This document shows positions 45,255 to 54,570 of a stretch of 64,000 bases of DNA, piece after piece. The stretch is taken from contig NZ_JAHZMP010000006.1 in assembly GCF_020748465.1 (NCBI RefSeq), positions 62,001 through 126,000 on the forward strand, in the 5' to 3' direction. How positions within the stretch are numbered: the stretch's first letter is position 1; each line of letters starts with the position of its first letter. The notes under the pieces were generated by a model. The model worked only from the letters and a program-made list of their open reading frames with translations, searched no databases and was not told the origin of the DNA. The translations under genes were made by a program, and so were the position numbers. This stretch comes from Terrisporobacter mayombei. GTDB taxonomy: Bacteria > Bacillota > Clostridia > Peptostreptococcales > Peptostreptococcaceae.

Positions 45255-47099
45255 TCACCTGTTTATAATAATTTCATCAATCTTCCTTTGTGTAAAATAA
45301 TTATTAGATTTTACATTTGTATTTATTATTATGGATTTTGTATTAAGTCCTGGTGCATTTTTTAATACAAAATTTTGATTACTAACTGGTTTATATGAAG
45401 ATGAATTAATCAAGGACAATTCATATGTCTTATCATAATCCAAATTACAAATAGTATATTGTTTATTACTTTTAACTTTGATATTTGATGAATTTGTTTC
45501 TCCATTTAGCTTTAAATAAAAGTAATTCTCCATATCTCCATTTACTGTAACTATTAGCCTTCCTTCTAAGGGCTTTACTTGCAATCTACTTGTATTGGTG
45601 TATTTGTAAAGGGTGTGATTATTTAAATAATTTAACTGAAGAATGCAATCATAATCAATTTTTTCTTTTAAAGCGTTGTACTCTGTAACAGTATAAGCAA
45701 ATTTATAGCTACTTATAGTTAACTTGTCCCCTTTATTTAGATTTGATAATTTAGCGATTGAACAAGGTGATTTTTCATCATTCAAATATAAACTAACACT
45801 ATCTTTTATATTAATACCTTTGTATTTTGCATCACTCTTATTTATCTGCAGTACATCACTAACCTTTGCTCCTCCTTCTTTTATCTCTTTTATTAAATCC
45901 ATACGAATATCTAAATTATTATAGTCATAAGCACTACTTTCATTTATAATTTCCACATCAAATAATACTTTCTCGTTGTAAGAAAATTTATAATCTGAAT
46001 CTATGTATTCTTTTTCATTATCTTCATTTAATAAATATGGCTTAATTTTAAATTTAAATTGAGGATTTTCAATTAGAAATAATGATATTTGGCTTGTCCC
46101 ACCATTATAATTAAGAACGTCTTCTCCCATTCTACCAAGTTGTCCTATTAATAAGGATATTTTATAATCACGAACTCCTGATTTTATATACTGAGATATA
46201 TCTCCAACCATTTTATAATAATTATCACTAGTAGTTGGTTTTAGAATATTACAATCGATATGTCTATTGCGCGTGTGCTGAGACAAAATATTATCTTCTT
46301 CCTTATTGCAGTACTTACTATGCTCTGCAGTGTTTGTAAGGTTATAATTACCAATAGTTTTATCTATTTTGTATTTATAAGATTCTGATGATGCCCTGTA
46401 ATTAATATCTGTTATTTCACCATTAATAAAAACATTTAATAAATCACAAAATGGTAATATTAGATGACAATCTTCTTTACTTTTAATACCTATAACAGGT
46501 TGTACTTTTTTTGATTTTATTAATTCCAATTGCTCCTTATTTAACTTAAATTCCCCCTCTAGCATTCTCCATTCTATGGGTGCTTCTCCAGTAAGCTCAT
46601 ATTTTAAAACTTCAACATAACATGGCCACGTTATAATTTTACTTTCTAAATATCCTTCTTTCCAAATTGGACTTACACTACTTTCAAGCCAGGTTTGTAT
46701 TGTATTATAATTGAATGAGTAAATAGGTTCAAAAGTTCTTACTCTCGTTCTAAGAACTTTATTTCCCTTAATTTTACTTTCATCTTCAGGCTTAAATGAA
46801 TTTACAATGTTTACAGTTCTCATTGATTTGTCCCCTGGAGTATAAAGATTAGTGAATATCTCTAATGGATTTAAAGTATCATCAAAATTAATATTTTTGA
46901 TATTTTTAAAATCCTCGCTGTTAAGTTTCTTTTCATCCTCCTTTATTTCATTAATTTCTCTCGTCTTAGTCCAATTACCAATTTCAACTCTATCCACCCC
47001 CTGAGGAAGAGCATGAATTTTATTAATGTAAACTAAGTTAATCATTAATAAACACAGGACTACTATACTTATCTTTAGTAATTTTCTTATTATTATCAC
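45255..47099 (-). CDS. Large exported surface protein, unknown family
   Basis: About 612 residues, signal peptide at the N terminus (RKLLKISIVVLCLLMINLVY) with possible cleavage after IHA, no other membrane helix or sorting motif seen. The mature part has TFEPIYSFNYNTIQTWLESS (about 124-143), and beta-rich segments with repeated F/Y-x-(V/I) strands in the second half (about 370-600). Nothing recognised. The start is uncertain: the GTG at 47099 lies inside the GGAGGTG ribosome binding site, and the next in-frame codons are ATA, so the true start may be a non-standard ATA about 8 bases on. It is the first of three cluster genes; its leader may fold to block the ribosome binding site. Confidence 0.6.
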   Translation of the reverse strand: MIIIRKLLKISIVVLCLLMINLVYINKIHALPQGVDRVEIGNWTKTREINEIKEDEKKLNSEDFKNIKNINFDDTLNPLEIFTNLYTPGDKSMRTVNIVNSFKPEDESKIKGNKVLRTRVRTFEPIYSFNYNTIQTWLESSVSPIWKEGYLESKIITWPCYVEVLKYELTGEAPIEWRMLEGEFKLNKEQLELIKSKKVQPVIGIKSKEDCHLILPFCDLLNVFINGEITDINYRASSESYKYKIDKTIGNYNLTNTAEHSKYCNKEEDNILSQHTRNRHIDCNILKPTTSDNYYKMVGDISQYIKSGVRDYKISLLIGQLGRMGEDVLNYNGGTSQISLFLIENPQFKFKIKPYLLNEDNEKEYIDSDYKFSYNEKVLFDVEIINESSAYDYNNLDIRMDLIKEIKEGGAKVSDVLQINKSDAKYKGINIKDSVSLYLNDEKSPCSIAKLSNLNKGDKLTISSYKFAYTVTEYNALKEKIDYDCILQLNYLNNHTLYKYTNTSRLQVKPLEGRLIVTVNGDMENYFYLKLNGETNSSNIKVKSNKQYTICNLDYDKTYELSLINSSSYKPVSNQNFVLKNAPGLNTKSIIINTNVKSNNYFTQRKIDEIIINR

Positions 47100-47175
47100 C
47101 TCCTAAATAATCGGCGTGCATGGTGCAAATATATTCCTGGAGGTTTTGACACTTTTTGAGCTAGCACCACACACA
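47099..47175 (-). promoter_or_regulatory. Possible structured leader that may mask the ribosome binding site
   Basis: Minus-strand leader of the surface-protein cluster. A hairpin is formed by GGTGC (47168-47164) and GCACC (47126-47122); its loop holds ACCTCC (about 47144-47139), exactly complementary (6 bp) to GGAGGT of the ribosome binding site (47103-47098). The alternatives suggest translational control. I do not match it to a known riboswitch class. Confidence 0.35.
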
Positions 47176-47271
47176 TATTAATTTATATTTAATTAACTTG
47201 ATTATTATTACTTATTATTTTTAATCTATGAAAAAATTTATATCTAATTTTTAAAACATCCGTTTCTTCAT

Positions 47272-47322
47272 TAAAAAAGTGCTATCTTCAAAGATATTAA
47301 ATCATTAAAAATAGCACTTTTC
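47272..47322 (-). terminator. Terminator of the phosphatase gene
   Basis: Minus-strand stem AAAAGTGCTAT/ATAGCACTTTT with a loop of about 24 bases and six T after it, just past the stop of the SpoIIE-type gene. Confidence 0.75.
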
Positions 47323-47330
47323 ACATTATT

Positions 47331-48494
47331 TTAATAGTATTCAACTTCAACAATCTTACCAAGTTTAACTAAAATATTTTTCATTTCATTTAAAACATAA
47401 AGTCTTGCACTTAAATCATCTGGTATATCTGACATCATATTTTCTGGATTTATACATCTTCCTATTATCATTTTTATATGAATACAATCTTCATACAACA
47501 TTTTAGACAGCATTGTGGCTCCATCCTTTTTTTTATGTAAAAAACTATCATCATTAGTAGTTAATAATCGTCTTAATATCTCACATGATTTTCTTAGTGT
47601 TAATACTCCCTCTGTTACCAAATCTATTCCTTCTATATATCCTATTGGCGGAACATCTTCATCTATAATATCTGTACTAGATCGATATTTTACGTTTAAC
47701 TCTCTTGCAACAATATTTGCCGTAGTTCCACCACAAACTATTTTTTTTCCTGCACTTCCCATCATTTCATATACAACTTCCTTATCCTTACTTTTATTGA
47801 TAGGTGGCCCAGAAAATAAAACTGCATTGCTATCATGGCTGACCTTTATAGTGGCTACAGTAGTATCGTCTCCTGGTTCAAAGTAATATAATTGATTGCA
47901 AACTCCTAACAGGTTGTTTGTAATAGTTTTTGCATTCATGTTTTCATTAGTAAATTTCAACAAATGCTTTGAGATATCTTTCCATTGCCAAGAATAATTT
48001 AAAGTTTTTCTTCCTCCTGCAAATTCTACACCATCGCTAATAAGCACTATCCTATCTCTTTCTGTGAGTTGTATCTTACATTCTCTTATTTTTTTATCAT
48101 GAATTATTATCTCATTCCAATCTAATGAAAGTATGTTTTTTCCTCTCATAAAAAATAATGTAGGATTATCAAATTCAACAATATAAGCTATACCATCTTT
48201 CGCCACTTTTACCATAGTAAACGTAGAATAAGCTATTTTATTTTGTGAACAAATAGGCAGTGTCTGGCTAACAGTATCAACTACATCTTCTATTCTCATT
48301 CCTTCCTTTAGCATTGTAAGAGCTATTTTTGATGTAAGAGTTGCTAAAATATTAGCCTTTACACCACTTCCCATTCCATCAGAAAGTACTGCAATAAATT
48401 GTTCATCATCAGCATAAAACTCAACCTTATCTCCACATAACTCTTCTCCATACTTTAATAAGCTCCCATAAGCAAAGTCTATATAATATTTCAT
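47331..48494 (-). CDS. SpoIIE-type PP2C phosphatase paired with hydrogenase-like sensor
   Basis: A 387-residue PPM-type phosphatase of the SpoIIE group. Metal-binding LSDGMGSG (about 37-44) near the N terminus, then VEFDNPTLFFMRG, LISDGVEFAGG (about 151-161) and CGGTTANIVARELNVKY (about 256-272). It lacks the membrane domain of SpoIIE and begins at the catalytic core. Its ATG overlaps the TAA of the upstream sensor gene, so the sensor and phosphatase are coexpressed. Inferred job: a redox-controlled protein phosphatase. Ends at the hairpin 47272. Confidence 0.85.
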   Translation of the reverse strand: MKYYIDFAYGSLLKYGEELCGDKVEFYADDEQFIAVLSDGMGSGVKANILATLTSKIALTMLKEGMRIEDVVDTVSQTLPICSQNKIAYSTFTMVKVAKDGIAYIVEFDNPTLFFMRGKNILSLDWNEIIIHDKKIRECKIQLTERDRIVLISDGVEFAGGRKTLNYSWQWKDISKHLLKFTNENMNAKTITNNLLGVCNQLYYFEPGDDTTVATIKVSHDSNAVLFSGPPINKSKDKEVVYEMMGSAGKKIVCGGTTANIVARELNVKYRSSTDIIDEDVPPIGYIEGIDLVTEGVLTLRKSCEILRRLLTTNDDSFLHKKKDGATMLSKMLYEDCIHIKMIIGRCINPENMMSDIPDDLSARLYVLNEMKNILVKLGKIVEVEYY

Positions 48495-50206
48495 TATCTA
48501 TGCCCCTCTTCCTCAATAAGTTTTTTCAACTTAGTCAAGGTAACTTTTGTCTCTGCTGTTGTTTCTCCAAGAAGACTTGCTATTTCTTGCGCCACCATCA
48601 TTTGTTTATTTATAACATCTTGAACCATGTTTATTGAGTTTATTTTCATTGTCTGTAATTCTTTTTCCTTATTCTCTTCTTTTGTAATATTATTGGCTAT
48701 CCATATATAAATTTGATTTTCCTCTAGCCATATAATATTTTGATCTAATACACCATTGTAGTCTGGAAGTTCTATCTTATCCCCAATAATATTTTTCCTT
48801 GTATCCCTTGCTTGCTGAAATTTATCTTCATCCAAATACATAATGACAGGTACTCCTCTGGCTTCGTCATTACTAACTTGAAAGAAATTTTGTGCAGCTG
48901 GATTAAATTCCTCCACACATAAGTCCTTGTCCACTATGCCAATTAAATTAGGTGTAGCTGATATAATCACATTTGCCTTATTTTCCGCTTTTTGCCTCAT
49001 ATATGGAACACACATACTAGTATCAGCATAACCATTAAACACTGCCTTGGCTTTATCTCTACATGTTTTATAACCACATGCCTTACAATTTATCTCATCC
49101 ATTCTTGCGAATTTACCCATAGACTTTAAAATTTCTCTAAGCTCTGTTTCACTAGGCTCTTTTAAAGGACTATATTTAGACTGAAAATTTCTATGTAAAT
49201 CTATTTTTGATAGTATTTCATCATAAGAGTTGTCTATTTTATCATTATATAATTTTTCGCACTTTTTACTATAATTCTCTATATTTTTTCTTCTTTCATA
49301 AGAACTCGCTCCATCATCTGCAATTCCAGAACCTCTAAGACAACCACTTTCACAGAAATTCATATCAAATATTACATTGCTTACTCTTTTATTTACCATT
49401 GCCTCTATCGTCTTCTTACAATCATTTGGGCCATCTACAGATACTACTTCTTTATTTTTACTAGAGTCAAAAAAGTAATCTGTATTTTCAGACACAAATG
49501 GAAAAACCCTGTTATAATGACTAATAGCATCAAATGAACTCTCTTCAATATCTTCAAAAGAAATATTCTCTTGTTTTATCCATCTTCTTAGTTCCTCTAG
49601 TGTAATCACTGCATCAACACTATTTTCAAATCTTGATTCATCCTTTTTTCCAAGACAAGGACTTATAAATACAACTTTTACATTTTCTCCGTACTTTTTT
49701 TTAATAATTCTTCCATGACAAGCAAAAGCTGATATAACAGGTATTAAGTTTTCAATTAAATTAGGATAATGTTTTTCTACTAAGTTGATTATGGATGGAC
49801 AAAGAGTTGTTATATAATTTTCACCATCATTTTTATTAATATATTTAAAATATTCATCTATTATAGGTTGAGCTGCTACTAATGTTTCTTCTACATAAGA
49901 AAATCCCAAATGTTTTAATACTCCAGGTATTTTATGGCTGTTGTTCCCAAAAATAGCCGCAAAACTTGGTGCAATAGAAGCTACTACTGTTTCTTTATTT
50001 TTTATATAATGCTTTACAATTGGTACCTCTGATGTGCTTAATCTATTTTTTTGTGGACATGCCAAATAGCATGCATCACAAACTATACATCTTTCTTCTC
50101 TAATTCTTGCTTGTTCATTTTTTATTTCTATGGCATTAACTGGACATACTCTTACACAGGCATAACAATTTTTACAATTTTTCTTACTAAATTTATCAAA
50201 CCACAT
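48494..50206 (-). CDS. Sensory [FeFe]-hydrogenase-like protein with PAS domain
   Basis: A 570-residue cytoplasmic protein. Two [4Fe-4S] motifs (CKNCYACVRVCP and CIVCDACYLACP, about 14-50), a hydrogenase large-subunit-like domain (about 65-350), a further FeS domain with CKACGYKTC (about 378-386) and a C-terminal PAS domain (about 420-540). Cluster-ligand cysteines remain in TTLCPSI, SPCLGKK and FCESGCLRG. The second Cys pair position of TSCCP is changed to Leu (TTLCP), so the proton-relay cysteine is lost and turnover is unlikely. This fits the sensory group of hydrogenases that signals to the adjacent PP2C phosphatase. GGGGGAGA serves the ATG. Confidence 0.87.
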   Translation of the reverse strand: MWFDKFSKKNCKNCYACVRVCPVNAIEIKNEQARIREERCIVCDACYLACPQKNRLSTSEVPIVKHYIKNKETVVASIAPSFAAIFGNNSHKIPGVLKHLGFSYVEETLVAAQPIIDEYFKYINKNDGENYITTLCPSIINLVEKHYPNLIENLIPVISAFACHGRIIKKKYGENVKVVFISPCLGKKDESRFENSVDAVITLEELRRWIKQENISFEDIEESSFDAISHYNRVFPFVSENTDYFFDSSKNKEVVSVDGPNDCKKTIEAMVNKRVSNVIFDMNFCESGCLRGSGIADDGASSYERRKNIENYSKKCEKLYNDKIDNSYDEILSKIDLHRNFQSKYSPLKEPSETELREILKSMGKFARMDEINCKACGYKTCRDKAKAVFNGYADTSMCVPYMRQKAENKANVIISATPNLIGIVDKDLCVEEFNPAAQNFFQVSNDEARGVPVIMYLDEDKFQQARDTRKNIIGDKIELPDYNGVLDQNIIWLEENQIYIWIANNITKEENKEKELQTMKINSINMVQDVINKQMMVAQEIASLLGETTAETKVTLTKLKKLIEEEGHR

Positions 50207-50285
50207 ACGCTCTCCCCCTTGATTAATATTAGTCTAAAATCATACTAAAATTATAGCAAACATAAATATAATTTTCACATATTTA

Positions 50286-50326
50286 ACAAAAAAAGAACTT
50301 AGTACTTTATTTAGTACTAAGTTCTT
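50286..50326 (-). terminator. Terminator of the charged secreted protein gene
   Basis: A perfect 14-bp stem (50293-50306 with 50313-50326) followed by TTTTTTT on the minus strand, 18 bases past the stop codon. Confidence 0.9.
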
Positions 50327-50343
50327 ACTTATATTAATCTCTT

Positions 50344-50940
50344 TTATTGTAATATTTCAAAGTATCCTGATGGATGGAAGAAATATATTGATCCACTATC
50401 TTTGTCTACTAAGTATGCTAAATCAGTTTCTATATTTGGTAAAAATACATATCCTCTTATTCCTTTTTCTTGCATTGCTTTAAAAGCATTTTCGTCACCT
50501 TGGTATGTATATGTAAAGTCAGCTTTTTCTACATCTTTTATGTATTTATTTAAGATTACTTCAGCTTGTGATTTTGTCATTCCTGTTTTAACTTCTTCTT
50601 TATCTTTATCATCTTTTACAACTGTATTATCAGCTGGCTTAGTAGTTTCTTCTTTTTTAGTTTCCTCTTTTTTATTATTTACCTTCATTTCTTCTTTTAC
50701 TGGTTTTTTATTTTCTACAACTGTAGTTTCAACTTTTACTGGTTTCTTAGTTTCTTCCTTTTGTATTGTTTTGTATTCATTGTCTTTTACAACTTCTGTT
50801 TTTTCAATATTTGAAGTTTGTTCAACTTTTACTGGATTTACATTTACTTGTTCATCATTTTGTGATATTGCATTTGCTATTGGAGTTACTAATAATACTC
50901 CTGTTAATAATAAAGTTATTGCTATAATTCCTTTTTTCAT
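50344..50940 (-). CDS. Secreted protein with Lys/Glu-rich linker, unknown function
   Basis: A 198-residue protein. Signal peptide (residues 1-24, KKGIIAITLLLTGVLLVTPI then ANAIS, cleavage after NA), a disordered linker (about 30-125) rich in K, E and V with repeats of KKPVK and KKEETKKE, then a compact C-terminal domain (about 130-198) with KSQAEVILNKYIKDVEKADF and DLAYLVDKDSGSIYFFHPSG. The linker is typical of proteins that cross the cell wall. The C-terminal fold is not recognised. It is monocistronic with its own terminator. AGAAGGA precedes the ATG. Confidence 0.75.
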   Translation of the reverse strand: MKKGIIAITLLLTGVLLVTPIANAISQNDEQVNVNPVKVEQTSNIEKTEVVKDNEYKTIQKEETKKPVKVETTVVENKKPVKEEMKVNNKKEETKKEETTKPADNTVVKDDKDKEEVKTGMTKSQAEVILNKYIKDVEKADFTYTYQGDENAFKAMQEKGIRGYVFLPNIETDLAYLVDKDSGSIYFFHPSGYFEILQ

Positions 50941-51147
50941 TTTTCAACACTTCCTTCTAATATATTTTAAGATATCTAAGATTTCTTCTTTTTTCTTTTA
51001 TTTATACTATTATAATATCATTACCCCTTGAAAAATTACAGTTACATACTTGTTACTTTGAATTACAAAATAGTAACATAGGTAATTACAGAAATGTTAC
51101 CAAATTTCAATAATATGTAAAATAATCTTTATTTATCCATATAAAAT

Positions 51148-51181
51148 AAAGTCCCTTAGATTATTCTAAGGGATTTTTATG
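51148..51181 (-). terminator. Terminator of the YtrB-like ABC operon
   Basis: 9-bp stem TCCCTTAGA/TCTAAGGGA (51152-51160 with 51165-51173) just past the stop of the propeller-like protein. The plus side is followed by TTTTTA and the minus side by CTTTATTTT. Confidence 0.7.
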
Positions 51182-52405
51182 TTATAGTTCTTCATCTTTT
51201 ACAATTCCAAAAGCTATATTATACATAATTTTTTCTTTTATTTTGCCAGTGTATAAAATTTCATTATTTTTCTCATTTATAACATAAATATAATAGTCCA
51301 TGTCTGGAGACCCATTTCCACCATCTACATAATCATCCTCTTTATAATCACACATTATAAGGTATGTTTTATCATTATAGCGTCTCATTTCTAAAATATA
51401 TCTATTATAATCGTCTTTGGACTTGGCGTCTATTTCATTTGTGCTTATTATTTTTTTATTATCCAAATCAACTGCTAAAGTCTTGACTCTTTTACTTATT
51501 GGATCTACATCGCAAGAAAGCAATACCTCATTGCCATCAATAGAATAATTAGTTATATTTTGATTTTCAACTCCTAAATTAATTATATTTATTTCTTTAG
51601 TAATAATATTAAAACCAAATAAGCATGTATTTATTTCTTTACTTACTTCATCTTTTACATGAGTAACAAAATATGCTACATTATCTTTTACAAATCCCAC
51701 GTCACCATTTGTATACATTTCATTAGGATCATATGACTTAGTTAAAATACATTTTGATTGTTGTGAAGATAGATTTAATTTAAATAAACTTAAATAAGTT
51801 TGTTTATACACATCGTGTTCACTATCTTGTGATTTATTTTCATCTTGATCACTATCATCATAAACTGATGAAATAATAGCCAAATAAATATTATCATTAT
51901 CTCTCATTGGTAAAGCTTTATAAACACTGTCTCCATTTACATTAATAGTATCATCTATTATTATTTCATAATTTTTAATCTTTGAACTTTTTTTATCTTT
52001 TTTATCAATATATACTGTCATTTCATCACCACTATAAGGTGAATAAGTATTTAAAAGAGACACATTAGTAATTTCATCATCTGTTTCACAAATATTACTT
52101 TTATCATTGGACATTTGCAATAATTCTCTATTACCTATATTTTCCTTTGATATGGTGAAACTTGTAATACCTTCTTTTACATTCTTTTCAACTTTTTCTT
52201 TATCTTTAGATATGATAATATTATCTGTTTCATACATACCTTTTCTTTTTTGATAAACAATATTCATATCCCCAAGAGCACTTCTATCTCCAGATACATC
52301 TTCTATATCTATCTTATCTTTTGTAATAAAACTTAAGGAGAAAATAATTAATATCATGGCTAATGATACAATAATTAAAAATATCTTTGAAATTTTTTTA
52401 TTCAT
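51182..52405 (-). CDS. Membrane-anchored, beta-propeller-like protein of an ABC operon
   Basis: A 407-residue protein with an N-terminal anchor (KIFLIIVSLAMILIIFSLSF, about 6-26) and an extracytoplasmic domain of repeated beta-strand units (for example SLFKLNLSSQQSKCILTKSY, CLFGFNIITKEINIINLGVE, TLAVDLDNKKII). The strands suggest a propeller but I see no named motif. Last gene of the ATPase, permease, anchor order. The gap to the permease gene is 9 bases. It may act as an accessory sensor or loading protein for the transporter. Function unknown; the operon has no adjacent regulator. Confidence 0.6.
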   Translation of the reverse strand: MNKKISKIFLIIVSLAMILIIFSLSFITKDKIDIEDVSGDRSALGDMNIVYQKRKGMYETDNIIISKDKEKVEKNVKEGITSFTISKENIGNRELLQMSNDKSNICETDDEITNVSLLNTYSPYSGDEMTVYIDKKDKKSSKIKNYEIIIDDTINVNGDSVYKALPMRDNDNIYLAIISSVYDDSDQDENKSQDSEHDVYKQTYLSLFKLNLSSQQSKCILTKSYDPNEMYTNGDVGFVKDNVAYFVTHVKDEVSKEINTCLFGFNIITKEINIINLGVENQNITNYSIDGNEVLLSCDVDPISKRVKTLAVDLDNKKIISTNEIDAKSKDDYNRYILEMRRYNDKTYLIMCDYKEDDYVDGGNGSPDMDYYIYVINEKNNEILYTGKIKEKIMYNIAFGIVKDEEL

Positions 52406-52414
52406 AATATCCCC

Positions 52415-53242
52415 CTAAACATGTATTCTTTTATTTAATAATCTATAAGAAATAATAAGGGATAATGCCCCCATAATTACATAGTATAAAATATGATTTT
52501 TTAACAATTCATCTGCAAATATCATAGAAGTAGTCGAAATAAACATATATACAAATCCAGCAATTGTAATATAAGATAAACCTAAAAATCCACCTAGTTT
52601 ATCAAAAGATTTATGAATCAATACTCCTGTAAACAAAACAATAACTGCTAAAATAGGTCCTAATACATAGTACATAAATATTTCTAATGGGTATATAGGC
52701 AATCCCATAAATAGAAAGCTCATTGAGTTGTTGTAATTTATAATATGAATAATTTCACTAATATTAATACCAGTAAAACTTTTAATTATGAATATTTCTA
52801 TAAGCCACAATATATGCTGTGTTACTAATACACCGTATATAAATGACACTGCTGTTATTAATTTTGATGTGAATATATTAAACTTATTATAAGGTAAAGT
52901 AAACAAAGTATAAACTACCTTTGTTTTATTTGAAAAGTCTTTATACCATATTACTAATGTGTAATATAAACACCATATGAGTGCTAAAATCATAAAAAAT
53001 AAAGATAAAACATACAATGAATATATTAAGTCTCCATTTTTTATAATCATATATGCCTCTTCTGATTTAAGTAAACCTACTCCCCCTCTTACGTTCAAAA
53101 TTTCTTGAACTTGTCTGGCTACTGAATGTAAGTTATAAGCAAACCAGATAAGATTACTTATTGTAAGCAATCCTAAGATAGAGAAATAAATATTTTTGAT
53201 TCTTTTAAACTCTATATCATAGAGTGTTAAAATCCTACTCAC
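52415..53242 (-). CDS. ABC-2 type permease with YtrB-like partner
   Basis: A 275-residue permease with six predicted helices (about 17-38, 73-95, 110-145, 160-200, 205-222, 240-265). GTG start (53242) with GGAGGTATATAGGG upstream, overlapping the ATPase gene end by 8 bases, shows translational coupling. It is a plain membrane permease without a recognised substrate motif. With the ATPase and the anchored protein it forms a small ABC system, perhaps an exporter of a peptide or an antibiotic; this is inference. Confidence 0.7.
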   Translation of the reverse strand: MSRILTLYDIEFKRIKNIYFSILGLLTISNLIWFAYNLHSVARQVQEILNVRGGVGLLKSEEAYMIIKNGDLIYSLYVLSLFFMILALIWCLYYTLVIWYKDFSNKTKVVYTLFTLPYNKFNIFTSKLITAVSFIYGVLVTQHILWLIEIFIIKSFTGINISEIIHIINYNNSMSFLFMGLPIYPLEIFMYYVLGPILAVIVLFTGVLIHKSFDKLGGFLGLSYITIAGFVYMFISTTSMIFADELLKNHILYYVIMGALSLIISYRLLNKRIHV

Positions 53243-53927
53243 CCCTATATACCTCCCTCATCTTATCTATAATAGACTTATTTTCATTTTGTCTAACTTC
53301 TTCTACATCAAAATTAAATGCCAATTTTCCTTCATGAAGTATTATTACTTCTTCAACTATTTCTTCAATTTCGGCAATTTCATGAGTTGTTATTATGATA
53401 CTTTGCTCTGGAGAAATGTATTCTACCATGGCCTTGATAAATTCTTCTCTTTTAAAAATATCTATCCCAGAAAAAGGTTCATCTAGTAAAATATATTTGG
53501 CATTTTGTGCAAAACCAAGAATAATTTTAATTCTAGCTCTATTTCCCTTGGATAAAGTACTTATCATTTTATCATCAGTAAGATTAAACATTTTCAACAT
53601 ATTTATTGCCTTTCCTTCATCCCAATTTTCATAGAACTCTTTCATAAATGCAAAGGTATCTTTTATTGTAAGGTGTGGAAAATAAGTATCCATATCTGGT
53701 ACAAAGGCTATTTTATTATATAATTTAGGATTCATTTCTTCACCATCTATAAGAATTTTTCCTCTGTCTGGTCTAATTACACCAGCTATAGATTTTAATA
53801 TAGTTGATTTTCCTACTCCATTTATCCCAAATATACCTATTATCTTCCCTTCTTTTATCTGAAATGACACATCATCTAATGCGTGCACTTTTCCGAATTT
53901 TTTGCTTAAATTTATAATATCTATCAT
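53235..53927 (-). CDS. ABC transporter ATP-binding protein, YtrB/BcrA type
   Basis: A 230-residue nucleotide-binding subunit: Walker A GINGVGKSTILK (about 34-45), Q-loop region FVPDMDTYFPHLT (about 76-88), a divergent signature LSKGNRARI (about 127-135), Walker B YILLDEPFSGID (about 146-157) and switch histidine TTHE (about 178). The lysine/asparagine in LSKGN replaces the usual LSGGQ. This is the pattern of YtrB/BcrA-type exporters. First gene of the operon, 8-base overlap with the permease. AGGGGGAG precedes the ATG. Confidence 0.88.
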   Translation of the reverse strand: MIDIINLSKKFGKVHALDDVSFQIKEGKIIGIFGINGVGKSTILKSIAGVIRPDRGKILIDGEEMNPKLYNKIAFVPDMDTYFPHLTIKDTFAFMKEFYENWDEGKAINMLKMFNLTDDKMISTLSKGNRARIKIILGFAQNAKYILLDEPFSGIDIFKREEFIKAMVEYISPEQSIIITTHEIAEIEEIVEEVIILHEGKLAFNFDVEEVRQNENKSIIDKMREVYRGE

Positions 53928-53982
53928 TTATAAAACTCCCCCTAAAATACTTCACCTAATATAATCTAACGTCTTAATTTTA

Positions 53983-54570
53983 TTATTTTAAATATGCATT
54001 AATATAATCTATAGGACGATATGCCTGTCCATTTTTGTAAGGTAAAGCAGACTCTATCTTTATTCCTCCTACAGGATAAGGGTTTCTATTGGCTGAGTTA
54101 ATTATTTTTCCTTTTCCAATATACATAACTACATGACCTGGTGTAAAAATAAGATCCCCTGGCTGAATATTTTTCATTTGAACTTTATAATCCTTTAAAA
54201 CGGCTTTTTGTTCAGTTGTAGAATAACCAATATTTACATTAATTATAGTTTTATACGTCCAATAAGTAAGACCTGAACAATCAAATCCTTGTTTTCCTAT
54301 ATAATCTTTTTTATCTAAAGGATAGTAACTTTCACCATAGTAACTTACAAGTTCTTCTAATCTTTCTTTGGTTATTATTTCTCCCTTACCACCCCAAGTG
54401 TATTCCTGACCTTCTCTTTCTTTTGCTAAATAAATAACTTCATTTATTATTTTCAAATCATCTTCACTCATATTTTTAGTTTCTTGTTCATATTTCTCAT
54501 TTATTTGCTGTATGTATTTTTCTTTTAAAAAGTTATACACCCATATTCCTACAAATACAACTAATATCAA
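53983..54570 (-). CDS. NlpC/P60 cell-wall hydrolase, membrane-anchored
   Basis: At least 195 residues. The N-terminal helix (ILVVFVGIWVYNFLKEKY) anchors the protein; the NlpC/P60 domain (about 50-190) has catalytic Cys in GFDCSGLTYW (about 95-104) and His in FTPGHVVMYIGKG (about 139-151), cleaving peptide bonds in peptidoglycan. Start is uncertain: TTG at 54570 has no ribosome binding site, whereas AAGGGAG lies at about 54607-54613 and would fit an ATC or ATA start near 54600, giving an added EKFLKKLLI and a normal signal-anchor. It is monocistronic here. Confidence 0.82.
   Translation of the reverse strand: MILVVFVGIWVYNFLKEKYIQQINEKYEQETKNMSEDDLKIINEVIYLAKEREGQEYTWGGKGEIITKERLEELVSYYGESYYPLDKKDYIGKQGFDCSGLTYWTYKTIINVNIGYSTTEQKAVLKDYKVQMKNIQPGDLIFTPGHVVMYIGKGKIINSANRNPYPVGGIKIESALPYKNGQAYRPIDYINAYLK

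Noticed and set aside
47100-47175. Known c-di-GMP or preQ1 riboswitch
   Set aside because: The conserved bases of these classes as I remember them are not present; only a possible anti-Shine-Dalgarno pairing is kept.
47515-47886. Open frame of 123 codons on the plus strand
   Set aside because: Antisense to the SpoIIE-type phosphatase, whose motifs are intact; no ribosome binding site.
50402-51031. Long open frame of 209 codons on the plus strand
   Set aside because: It lies opposite the Lys/Glu-rich secreted protein. Its Ser/Thr/Val-rich sequence is the expected antisense of such a linker and there is no ribosome binding site.
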